A stretch of DNA of 64,000 nt from Kribbella flavida DSM 17836. Lineage in GTDB: Bacteria > Actinomycetota > Actinomycetes > Propionibacteriales > Kribbellaceae. The DNA is taken from contig NC_013729.1 of the NCBI RefSeq assembly GCF_000024345.1, forward strand, positions 1,302,001 to 1,366,000. The letters are read 5' to 3'. Shown here in pieces: positions 8,014 through 15,326 of this stretch; position 1 is the first letter of the stretch, and every line of letters starts with the position of its first letter. Position numbers and translations under genes: made by a program. Under the pieces are notes generated by a model. The model was given only the letters and a program-made list of their open reading frames with translations. It ran no database searches and was not told where the DNA came from.

Positions 8014-8649
8014 TCAGCCGGCCGCCGCGTAGGTGGACTGGGGCTGGAAGGTGGTGACCTGGGCCCGGTGCTGGATGACCTCGTCGACGATGCCGTACGC
8101 CCGCGCGCCTTCGGCGGTGAGAACGTGGTCCCGGTCGGTGTCGTGGCGCAGCTGCTCGATCGTCTGGCCGGTGTGCGCGGACAGGATCGACTCGACCTGC
8201 GCCCGGACGCGGACCACCTCGTCGGCCTGCAGGATCAGGTCCGGGATGGTGCCTTGGCCGCGAGCGGCCGGCTGGTGCAGCACGATGCGCGCGTGCGGGA
8301 GAACGGCGCGCCGGCCGGGCTCCCCGGCGGCGAGCAGGACGGCGCCGGCGGCGATCGCCTGACCCACGCAGAGCGTCGACACCGGCGACCGGATGTACTG
8401 GATGGTGTCGTAGATCGCGAGCATGGCGGTCATGTCGCCGCCCTCGCAGTTGATGTACAGGTTGATGTCCTGGTCCGGCTTGTCCGCCTCGAGGTGCAGC
8501 AGCTGAGCGATCAGCGCATTCGCGACGCCGGCGTCGATTCCGGTGCCCAGGTAGATGATGCGCTCGGAGAGCAGGTGCGAGTACACGTCCATGATGCGCT
8601 CGCCGCGCGGGCTCTGCGTGATCACGTTGGGGATGGTGTAGCTGCTCAT
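8014..8649 (-). CDS. ClpP-like protein lacking the catalytic serine
   Basis: 211 residues with the full ClpP fold (SRGERIMDVYSHLL-type start, then ERIIYLG, INCEGGDM and YGIVDEV). The nucleophile motif reads VGQAIAAG where active subunits have GQAAS(M/A)G: residue 100, codon at 8350-8352, is Ala. The His (His125 in LHQPAA) and the acid (Asp174 in DTDRD) are kept. It should therefore be structural or regulatory, like ClpR, and is probably built into a mixed ring with the active subunit encoded just upstream, with which it overlaps by 4 nt (ATGA). Neither clpX nor tig is nearby, so this is an additional pair, not the housekeeping one. Confidence 0.88.
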   Translation of the reverse strand: MSSYTIPNVITQSPRGERIMDVYSHLLSERIIYLGTGIDAGVANALIAQLLHLEADKPDQDINLYINCEGGDMTAMLAIYDTIQYIRSPVSTLCVGQAIAAGAVLLAAGEPGRRAVLPHARIVLHQPAARGQGTIPDLILQADEVVRVRAQVESILSAHTGQTIEQLRHDTDRDHVLTAEGARAYGIVDEVIQHRAQVTTFQPQSTYAAAG

Positions 8650-9266
8650 CGTGCTGCTCCCGTCTCTACGGCGCCGGCCGTGCTGTGCACCGGCATCACC
8701 TGGTCGAACGACCCCACGAGGTGGTCGATGAAGCCGTACTCGAGCGCCTGCTCCGCGGTGTACCAGTGATCGTGCAACGAGTCCTCGTACACCGTCTCCA
8801 GCGGCTGCCCGGTGTCCTCGGCGACCAGCCGCAGCACGGTGTCGCGGATGTGCCGCAGGTCGTTCGCCTGGATCTCGATCTCCACCGCGGACCCGCCGAT
8901 CCCCGCCGACCCCTGGTGCATCAGCACCCGCGCGTGCGGCAGGGCGTACCGCTTGCCCTTCGTCCCCGCCGACAGCAGGAACTGCCCGGCGCTGCACGCC
9001 AGCCCCAGCGCCACCGTCGCCACGTCACACGGCACCAGCCGCATCACGTCCCGGATCGCCAGCATCGACGGCACCGACCCACCCAGCGAGTGGATCCACA
9101 GCGCCACGTCCGTCTCCGGATCCTCCGCGGCCAGCGTGAGGATCTGCGTCGCGATCAACGTCCCGTTGTCGTCGTTCAACTGCCCGTCGAGCACCACCAC
9201 CCGCCGCCGCAACAACTGCAACCGAGCCTGCTCGCCGAACATCGGCATCTTGCTCTCATCACCCAT
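8646..9266 (-). CDS. clpP: ATP-dependent Clp protease proteolytic subunit (active type)
   Basis: 206 residues. The catalytic triad is complete: Ser92 in GLACSAGQFL, His117 in LPHARVLMHQ and Asp166 in DSLHD. The substrate-strand motif is IHSLGGSV. ClpP subunits form double heptameric rings that degrade proteins delivered by AAA+ partners such as ClpX or ClpC in the cytoplasm. It is the first gene of a two-gene operon; the second gene encodes a Ser-less homologue, so a hetero-oligomer with a fixed set of active sites is likely. The promoter should lie in 9267-9437, shared with the divergent peptidase E-like gene. Confidence 0.92.
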   Translation of the reverse strand: MGDESKMPMFGEQARLQLLRRRVVVLDGQLNDDNGTLIATQILTLAAEDPETDVALWIHSLGGSVPSMLAIRDVMRLVPCDVATVALGLACSAGQFLLSAGTKGKRYALPHARVLMHQGSAGIGGSAVEIEIQANDLRHIRDTVLRLVAEDTGQPLETVYEDSLHDHWYTAEQALEYGFIDHLVGSFDQVMPVHSTAGAVETGAAR

Positions 9267-9437
9267 GCCCCCACCATGACCGCCCGGCCCCCTCCCACCC
9301 CACCTTTTCTGCTCCCAGCAACTCTGCTCTCAGCCGACAAATCCCGGATGTGGTGCGGACTGCCGGCGCTGAGCGGGTTCCCGTGCGGTGGCAACTCGGG
9401 CACGATGCGATGGCAGCCACAGGAAGAAGGTAGGGGC

Positions 9438-10172
9438 ATGAGAGTTCTGCTCACGTCGTCCGGGATCACCAACGACAGCATTCGCGAGGCGCTGGTCGGG
9501 CTGTTGGGCAAACCGATCGCCGAGTCCAACGCGCTCTTCATTCCCACCGCGCTCTACCCCTTCCCCGGTGGACCCGGTATGGCGTGGCGGGCGGTCTACG
9601 GCGCCGGCCCGTCGCCCTTGTGCGAGCTGGGGTGGAAATCGCTGGGAATTCTGGAGCTGTCGGTGCTGCCGAGCATCGAGCCGGATGTTTGGGTGCCGGC
9701 GGTCCGGGACGCCGACGCGTTGCTGGTCGGGGGCGGCGACCCGCTGTTTCTCGCCGACTGGCTGCGGCGCTCAGGACTGACCGAGCTGCTGCCGACGTTG
9801 CGGTCGGAGGCGGTCTATGTCGGTGTGAGCGCCGGAAGTCTCGCCGCGGCGTCCACCTTCGTCGAGACCTACACCGAACCGCCCGCCGGCAAGGACGGAC
9901 CGCTGGAGCCGGAGCACATCGTCTTCGCCACACCGCAGGGCGAGGTGGACAGGATTCTGGTCACGGGACAGGGAGCGGGACTCGTGGATTTCGCGGTGAT
10001 TCCGCACCTGGAGCACCCGCACCACCCCGACGCGTCCTTGGCCAACGCGGAGAAGTGGGCGGCGCGGATCCCTGTGCCGACGTACGCGATCGACGACGAG
10101 ACCGCCGTCAAGGTGGTCGACGGTGTTGCCGAGGTCGTTTCCGAGGGGCAGTGGAAGCTGTTCCAGTCCTGA
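9438..10172 (+). CDS. Peptidase E-like protein (S51 family)
   Basis: 244 residues. A class I glutaminase-like fold is suggested by VGGGDPLFL and the nucleophile elbow VGVSAGSLAAA, in which the Ser is the S51 nucleophile. A conserved His-rich stretch, DFAVIPHLEHPHHP, lies near residue 185. Peptidase E cleaves Asp-X dipeptides; cyanophycinase is a relative. The ATG at 9438 has a purine-rich GGAAGAAGG upstream, and earlier in-frame codons antisense to clpP are not credible. Function as a cytosolic dipeptidase is inferred from the family. Confidence 0.82.
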   Translation: MRVLLTSSGITNDSIREALVGLLGKPIAESNALFIPTALYPFPGGPGMAWRAVYGAGPSPLCELGWKSLGILELSVLPSIEPDVWVPAVRDADALLVGGGDPLFLADWLRRSGLTELLPTLRSEAVYVGVSAGSLAAASTFVETYTEPPAGKDGPLEPEHIVFATPQGEVDRILVTGQGAGLVDFAVIPHLEHPHHPDASLANAEKWAARIPVPTYAIDDETAVKVVDGVAEVVSEGQWKLFQS

Positions 10173-10200
10173 CACCTCCTGCCGACAACGCGGGATCGCG

Positions 10201-10602
10201 TTACGCGACGGCGGTTCCCTCGAGCTCGACCAGTTGGCCGGGGATCGCCAGCCGGGTGACGCCGAGCATGGTGGTGGTCGGCAGGACCCGGGCGGCGCCC
10301 AGCCGTGACGCCAGGACCCCGTAGTGCTGGAAGAGCAGGTCGACGTCGGTGGTGTAGACGTTGAGCCGGACGAGGTTCGCCAGCGACATGCCGGCCGCGT
10401 CGAGCACCGCCTCCAGGTTGTCGAGGCTCAGCGCCACCTGCGCCGCCATGTCGCCGTCGTGCTGAGGCTTGCCCTCGGCATCCATCGCGGTCTGCCCGGA
10501 GCAGTACAGGGTCCGGGTCTGCCCGGAGACGACCTCGCCCTGGTTGAATCCCAGTTCCTTCGACCACATGACCGGGTTGACTGCCGTTCGTTCCATTGCC
10601 AT
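10201..10602 (-). CDS. RidA/YjgF-family protein
   Basis: 133 residues from the chosen ATG at 10602; one at 10596 is equally possible. The sequence LYCSGQTAMDAEGK, then VRLNVYTTDVDLL and a C-terminal PGQLVELEGTAVA tail match the RidA/Rid trimer family, whose members hydrolyse reactive enamine/imine intermediates. The Arg that binds substrate in canonical RidA is not obvious here (LPTTTMLGV region), so it may belong to a sub-family of unknown chemistry. It is divergent from the WYL regulator at 10727, which may control it. Confidence 0.8.
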   Translation of the reverse strand: MAMERTAVNPVMWSKELGFNQGEVVSGQTRTLYCSGQTAMDAEGKPQHDGDMAAQVALSLDNLEAVLDAAGMSLANLVRLNVYTTDVDLLFQHYGVLASRLGAARVLPTTTMLGVTRLAIPGQLVELEGTAVA

Positions 10603-10680
10603 CTCAGTCCATTCGCTTCGCTGCAAGGAGTACGTCGACTCGGCGGCCGCCAGGTGTGACGTCGTGCCACCGAGCCTGCC

Positions 10681-10714
10681 AACGAATCACGACACCCTGT
10701 GGCGTGTATTCGTT
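10681..10714. promoter_or_regulatory. Inverted repeat upstream of the WYL regulator
   Basis: Perfect 7-bp arms AACGAAT (10681-10687) and ATTCGTT (10708-10714) are separated by 20 bp. They sit immediately before the -10 of the gene at 10727, in the intergenic region shared with the divergent RidA gene. A site for the WYL regulator itself is the simplest reading. Confidence 0.5.
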
Positions 10715-10720
10715 TAGAGT
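10715..10720 (+). promoter_or_regulatory. -10 element of a leaderless promoter
   Basis: TAGAGT ends six bases before the ATG at 10727, consistent with transcription beginning at the start codon. Confidence 0.55.
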
Positions 10721-10726
10721 CGGCGG

Positions 10727-11701
10727 ATGCGTGCCGACCGGCTGGTCTCCTTGGTTCTGCTGCTGCGCCAGCGCGGCCGGATGACCGGGCCCGCCCTGGC
10801 CCGTGAGCTGGAGGTCTCCACCCGCACCGTGCTGCGCGACATCGAGGCGCTGTCCGCCGCCGGCGTCCCGGTGTACGCCGAACGCGGCCGCCACGGCGGG
10901 TTCGCCCTGCTGCCCGGTTTCCGGACCGAGCTCACCGGCCTGAACCACGACGAAGCCCTCGCCCTGCTGGTCGCGGGATCCCGCCGCGGCGCGCAGGCAT
11001 TCGGCCTCGGCTCGGCGCTCGCTTCGGCCATGCTGAAGGTGGTCGACGCGCTTCCCGAAAGCCACCGGGACACCGCGGCCGGCGTGTCCGAGCGACTCCT
11101 CATCGACCCGGAGACCGACCTTCTCTCCCGTCGCGTGGTCGCCGAGGAGGTCCCGGACGTCATCGCGGCCGAGGTCAGGCGCGCCGTCCTGGCCGGGCAC
11201 AAACTGCGCATCCACTACGCGGCGCTGAACGAAACCCCCCAGTGGCGCACGGTCGACCCGATCGGCCTGGTCACCGTTCGCGACCAGGGCTACCTCCTGG
11301 CGAAGAGATCCGGCGAGGACCGCACGTACCGGCTGTCCCGGATCGTGGCCGCCGAAGAACTCGCCGAACCCGCCGAGCGCCCGGACCACGTCGACCTGGA
11401 CCGCGCGTGGCAGGAACGCAGTACCCGCTTCCGTACCGGCGGTGACCAGGTCTGCGTACTCGTACGGGTAGCCCCCGCGCGCCGGGAGGACCTCGTCGGC
11501 ACCGCACTGGCCGTCCTCTCCGAACAACCCGATCCCGACGGCTGGCTCCGCCTGGAGGTCACCTTCCAAGACTCCAGACACGCCGAATGGGCCCTGTGGC
11601 AACTCGCCCGAAACGCGGAAGCCCTGTCCCCCCAATGGCTACGCATCGCCCTCCACAACCGCGCCACCGCGATCACCACCCTGTACGAAGCTCCGTCCTG
11701 A
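10727..11701 (+). CDS. YafY-type HTH/WYL-domain transcriptional regulator
   Basis: 324 residues. An N-terminal HTH_11 domain (about 1-60; ALARELEVSTRTVLRDIEAL) is followed by a central WYL domain (about 135-215; KLRIHYAALN and TYRLSRIVAAEEL) and a C-terminal WCX-like region. WYL regulators sense nucleotide-like or unknown ligands in the cytoplasm. It is divergent from the RidA gene and is preceded by its own leaderless promoter and a 7-bp inverted repeat, suggesting autoregulation. The target is unknown. Confidence 0.9.
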   Translation: MRADRLVSLVLLLRQRGRMTGPALARELEVSTRTVLRDIEALSAAGVPVYAERGRHGGFALLPGFRTELTGLNHDEALALLVAGSRRGAQAFGLGSALASAMLKVVDALPESHRDTAAGVSERLLIDPETDLLSRRVVAEEVPDVIAAEVRRAVLAGHKLRIHYAALNETPQWRTVDPIGLVTVRDQGYLLAKRSGEDRTYRLSRIVAAEELAEPAERPDHVDLDRAWQERSTRFRTGGDQVCVLVRVAPARREDLVGTALAVLSEQPDPDGWLRLEVTFQDSRHAEWALWQLARNAEALSPQWLRIALHNRATAITTLYEAPS

Positions 11702-11850
11702 GGTCCTCGAGCAGTACGACTGGGTGCGGTGGCTCGCGCAGGCGGCTCCGAGTAGGTCTCCGTCGAACTGCCCGGGAACGGAAGGAGCCCGACCCGCTGA
11801 TGAGATACATCTGAGGCGGCACCTCGTGGTGTCACGGGTCTCTGGAGGTC

Positions 11851-12705
11851 ATGGTGGGTTCGACGGTCGGCTCGTTCCGCACGCCGGAAGGTGTCACGCT
11901 CGGGGTCGAGCATTTCGGGGACGCGGCGGCTCCGCTCGTCCTGCTCGTCGGCGGTACGACGATGTTGTCGTGGCCCGACTCGTTGTGCGAGGCGCTGGCT
12001 CGGGGTGGACGGCGCGTCGTGCGGTACGACCTGCGCGACGTCGGCGCATCGACGTCGGTCGATCCCGGCAATCCGGCGTACACGCTGCGCGATCTCGCCG
12101 CCGACGCCGCCGCACTCGCTCGCGGACTCGATGAACGGCCGGCGCACCTGGCCGGCATCGGCGTCAGCGGCATGGTGGCCCAGGTCGCCGCGCTCGACCA
12201 CCCGGAGTCGTTCGCGGCGCTCACCCTCGTCGGGACCCGGCCGGTGGCGCCGGGACCCGTCGACGACGACCTGCCCGATCACGACGCGGAGATGATGCAG
12301 CGGCGGTTCGCGCTCCCGATGCCCGACTGGTCCGACCGGGCCGCCGTCGAGTTCGCCGCCGCGGCCGCGGAGCTCCGCGGCGACGATCCTGGTACGGCGC
12401 GGGCGACCGCCGAGCGCATCTTCGACCGCGCGCCGAGCACCGAGCCGGGTGTTCAGCCGGCCAACCAGTTGAACCTGGTCTTCGCCGGCCTTGACTGCAC
12501 GCCTCGCTGGCGCGAGCGTCTCCCCGAGCTCAGGATCCCGACCCTCGTGGTGCACGGTCGCCGTGACCGGTTCTTCCCGGTCGGCAACGGCGAGGCGCTC
12601 GCCCGTGAGATCCCGACCGCGCGCCTCCTCGTCCTCGAACAAGCCGCGACCGCGATCCCCGACGCGGCCGCCGACGAGGTCGCCGCTGCGATGCTGGCGC
12701 TGTAG
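11851..12705 (+). CDS. RdmC-like alpha/beta-hydrolase homologue with lost catalytic residues
   Basis: 284 residues, similar in layout to the anthracycline methylesterase RdmC group (SWPDSLCEALARGG, VRYDLRDVGAST, ALDHPESFAALTL). The nucleophile elbow reads GIGVSGMVAQ where the family has G(L/I)SMG: residue 104, the nucleophile position, is Gly, with a Ser two residues later. The C-terminal catalytic His position reads EQAATAIP instead of a GH-containing loop. The acid is kept in HGRRDRFFP. It is probably not a serine esterase; a binding or non-hydrolytic role is possible. RBS GGAGG lies just before the ATG. Confidence 0.75.
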   Translation: MVGSTVGSFRTPEGVTLGVEHFGDAAAPLVLLVGGTTMLSWPDSLCEALARGGRRVVRYDLRDVGASTSVDPGNPAYTLRDLAADAAALARGLDERPAHLAGIGVSGMVAQVAALDHPESFAALTLVGTRPVAPGPVDDDLPDHDAEMMQRRFALPMPDWSDRAAVEFAAAAAELRGDDPGTARATAERIFDRAPSTEPGVQPANQLNLVFAGLDCTPRWRERLPELRIPTLVVHGRRDRFFPVGNGEALAREIPTARLLVLEQAATAIPDAAADEVAAAMLAL

Positions 12706-12807
12706 CGCACCACCGCCTCCCGCGGCGTCTCACCGGAAGAATATTGCTCCGGCCAGCACCGTCGCGGCTGCTAGTTTCGCTGCGGCAGTGACGGCGGAAG
12801 GGGACGC

Positions 12808-13455
12808 GTGATGGTGGTCAGCACCGAGGCACTGATCGGCATCGCGCTGGTCGAGCTGGGGCTGGTGGTGATGCCCGGCCCGAACATGATCTACCTCGTC
12901 TCGCGCTCGGTCGTGCAAGGCCGTCGTGCCGGGCTGATCTCGCTGGCGGGCGTAGGCGTCGGCTTCGTGATCTACCTGCTGGCGGCGGCCGCCGGGCTGG
13001 CGACGGTGTTCGCGCTGGTGCCGGAGATCTACGTGGTGCTGAAGCTCGCCGGCGCAGCGTACCTGCTCTGGCTGGCCTGGAACGCCCTGCGCGGCAGCTC
13101 CGCCTTCACCCCGAACGCGCTGGCGCCGGACCGCCCCCGCAAGCTCTTCGGCATGGGCTTGCTCACCTGCCTGCTGAACCCGAAGATCGCCATCCTCTAC
13201 ATCTCCCTGCTGCCGCAGTTCGTGGACCCGTCCCGCGGCCACATCGGCACCCAGAGCATGATCCTCGTCCTCACCCAGACCGCCGTCGGCGTCCTGGTGA
13301 ACGCGATCTTCGTCATCACCGCCGGCTCGGTCGCGCTGTTCTTCAGTCGCAAACCCCTGTGGTCCACAATCCACCGCTACCTCACCGGCACAGCCCTGGC
13401 CGTCTTCGCCGTCAAGCTCGCCACCGACCGCAGCCACCCCGTCGCCGCTCCCTGA
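12808..13455 (+). CDS. LysE/RhtB-family amino-acid exporter
   Basis: 215 residues, about six hydrophobic segments. The family motif GPNMIYLVSRSVVQGRRAGL sits after the first helix, and LLTCLLNPKIAILYISLLPQF precedes the fourth. Members export basic or neutral amino acids and similar metabolites by proton exchange. The start may be the GTG at 12808 or the ATG at 12811; both follow GGAAGGGG. It is not in an obvious operon. Confidence 0.9.
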   Translation: MMVVSTEALIGIALVELGLVVMPGPNMIYLVSRSVVQGRRAGLISLAGVGVGFVIYLLAAAAGLATVFALVPEIYVVLKLAGAAYLLWLAWNALRGSSAFTPNALAPDRPRKLFGMGLLTCLLNPKIAILYISLLPQFVDPSRGHIGTQSMILVLTQTAVGVLVNAIFVITAGSVALFFSRKPLWSTIHRYLTGTALAVFAVKLATDRSHPVAAP

Positions 13456-13500
13456 CCGAACACTGAAGCACTCGTCTCGGGTGCCTCGCCGGTCGGGTGC

Positions 13501-14253
13501 TCACCAGGGAGCGACCTCGTCCAGCGATCCAGGCCCTCTGAACACTCCCGTCGGGCCCTCCGCCGGAAGTGTGGCCAGTGCGACCGGTACGAGCGCTCCG
13601 TCGGCGGTGGTCCGATCGCCGCGCGGCACCGCGGCCCGGGTGTTCAGGTCGGTCGGGACGAGACCGGGTGTCGCGGCGTTGACCTTGATCCCGTCCGCCC
13701 GGAGCGCACTCGCGTACACCAGGGTCAGCGCGTTCAAGGCCGCCTTCGACGAGCTGTAGGCAAGCAAGCCCTGGGTGGCCAGCAGACCGTCGAGCTCCGA
13801 CAGTTGGTTCACCGATCCCAGGCCGCTCGACATGTTCACGATGCGCGCGTTCGACGACCGCCGCAGCAGCGGCACGAAAGCGTGCGTCACCGTCACCACG
13901 CCGAACACGTTCACCTCGAAGGCCTCCCGGACCTGCGCCGCCGTGATGTCCGGTACGGCGGTGTCCCACTCGGCGACAATGCCTGCGTTGTTCACCAGGA
14001 CGTCCAGGCGGCCGGCCTCCGCCTCGACCTGCTTGGCCGCGGCCTCGACCGAGTCGACCTCCGTCACATCCAGCTGCACGAACCGTACGTCGAGCCCGTC
14101 GGCGGCCAGTGCCTGCGCCGCGGACTCGCCCAGTACAGAGCTGCGGGCCGCCAGGTAGACGGTGAACCCGAGGATGCCGAGCTGCCGGACGATCTCGTGG
14201 CCGATGCCCTTGTTGCCGCCCGTGACCAGGGCGATCTCCTTGTTCTTGTGCAT
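13501..14253 (-). CDS. Short-chain dehydrogenase/reductase
   Basis: 250 residues, classical SDR. The NADP-binding TGGNKGIG is near residue 11, with LVNNAGI, the Ser of NMSSGLG and the YSSSK active-site pair following in order. The C-terminal part is short, typical of carbonyl-reductase-like SDRs of this length. It is divergent from the LysR gene at 14324, and the LysR box overlapping that promoter suggests direct regulation. The substrate is unknown. Confidence 0.9.
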   Translation of the reverse strand: MHKNKEIALVTGGNKGIGHEIVRQLGILGFTVYLAARSSVLGESAAQALAADGLDVRFVQLDVTEVDSVEAAAKQVEAEAGRLDVLVNNAGIVAEWDTAVPDITAAQVREAFEVNVFGVVTVTHAFVPLLRRSSNARIVNMSSGLGSVNQLSELDGLLATQGLLAYSSSKAALNALTLVYASALRADGIKVNAATPGLVPTDLNTRAAVPRGDRTTADGALVPVALATLPAEGPTGVFRGPGSLDEVAPW

Positions 14254-14310
14254 GGCTCCAGTGGAGCCGCACGACCCGGGTCAGGACCAACACCGATCAG
14301 GTCGTCCGCC

Positions 14311-14325
14311 ATACCCTGAAGGTAT
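14311..14325. promoter_or_regulatory. LysR-type box overlapping the -10 and the start codon
   Basis: ATACCCTGAAGGTAT has perfect 5-bp arms around a 5-bp centre. It includes the -10 hexamer TACCCT (14312-14317) of a leaderless promoter and the first bases of the lysR-type ATG at 14324. Protein bound here would directly block transcription of the regulator and could act on the divergent SDR gene. Confidence 0.6.
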
Positions 14326-15214
14326 GCCGGAGCCGGAGATTCGCGAACTGCGCTACTTCCGCGCGGTCGCCGAGGACCTGAACATCACCCGCGCCGCAGA
14401 ACGCCTCGGCATCGCCCAGCCGCCGTTGTCCCGCGCGATCCGCCAGCTCGAGCACCGGCTCGGCGTCGGCCTGTTCGACCGCTCGGGTCCACGGCTGGTC
14501 CTGACCGACGCAGGCGAGACCCTGCTCAAGGAGTCCGGCCAGGTCCTCGATGCGCTGGATGCCGCGGTACGACGGACGCAGCGAGCCGGTCTGTCGTCCC
14601 AGGAGCTGATCGTGACCGCGAAACCGGGGGTCGCCACCGAGCTGCTGCATCGTGTTGTCGCCGAGCTCAGGGCCGGTGAAGACCTGCCTGGCATCCGGGT
14701 CGTCGTCAGCGGGTTCGGCCAGCAGGCGGACATGGTTCGCGACGGTCGCGCGGACGTCGCGCTGGTCAGCCGGCCGTTCGAGGACCGCGGGCTGGACACC
14801 GAACTGCTGTACGCCGAACCGCGGGTCGCCGCGCTGCCGGCGACCCACGAGCTGGCCGGGCGTGACCAGCTCGAACCCGACGACCTGGCCGGCATCCCCG
14901 CGCCGCGCTGGGACCGCGCGAGAGCCACCGACCGCAACTACTGGTCCGCGCGCCCGGAGGATGCGGTGGACGGGCCGATCGTGCAGGACACCGCACAGCT
15001 GCTCGAGGTCGTCGCCTTCGGTCAAGCGGTTGCGCTGGTGCCGAAGTCGCTGGCCGATCGCAACCTCCGGCCCGACATCGTCTACCGGCCGGTGCCCGCC
15101 GCCGAGCCGTACCGGATGCTGGTGGTCTGGCCCGCCGGCAGCCGCTCCGTCCAGACCGCCCGGTTCGTCGAGGCCGCGATCAGGCACGCGAACGCACGAC
15201 CAGCGGAGCTGTGA
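14324..15214 (+). CDS. LysR-family transcriptional regulator
   Basis: 296 residues. The N-terminal HTH (about 5-65) reads LRYFRAVAEDLNITRAAERL followed by QPPLSRAIRQLE, a textbook LysR signature. The rest is a type 2 periplasmic-binding-like effector domain. The ATG at 14324 lies six bases after a -10 hexamer, so a leaderless mRNA is likely. It is divergently arranged with the SDR gene and most likely controls it; the effector is unknown. Confidence 0.92.
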   Translation: MPEPEIRELRYFRAVAEDLNITRAAERLGIAQPPLSRAIRQLEHRLGVGLFDRSGPRLVLTDAGETLLKESGQVLDALDAAVRRTQRAGLSSQELIVTAKPGVATELLHRVVAELRAGEDLPGIRVVVSGFGQQADMVRDGRADVALVSRPFEDRGLDTELLYAEPRVAALPATHELAGRDQLEPDDLAGIPAPRWDRARATDRNYWSARPEDAVDGPIVQDTAQLLEVVAFGQAVALVPKSLADRNLRPDIVYRPVPAAEPYRMLVVWPAGSRSVQTARFVEAAIRHANARPAEL

Positions 15215-15312
15215 CCGCCGGACCCATCGTCTTCGCTGGGGGGCCGGCCCGACGGTCCAGGCTGCCGGCGGAGCGGAAGGACCGCCGTACGCGGACTGTC
15301 GGTGGTAGCGCC

Positions 15313-15318
15313 TACCCT
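15313..15318 (+). promoter_or_regulatory. -10 element of the pcrA promoter
   Basis: TACCCT ends eight bases before the ATG at 15327, consistent with a leaderless or nearly leaderless transcript. Confidence 0.5.
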
Positions 15319-15326
15319 GGTACGCG

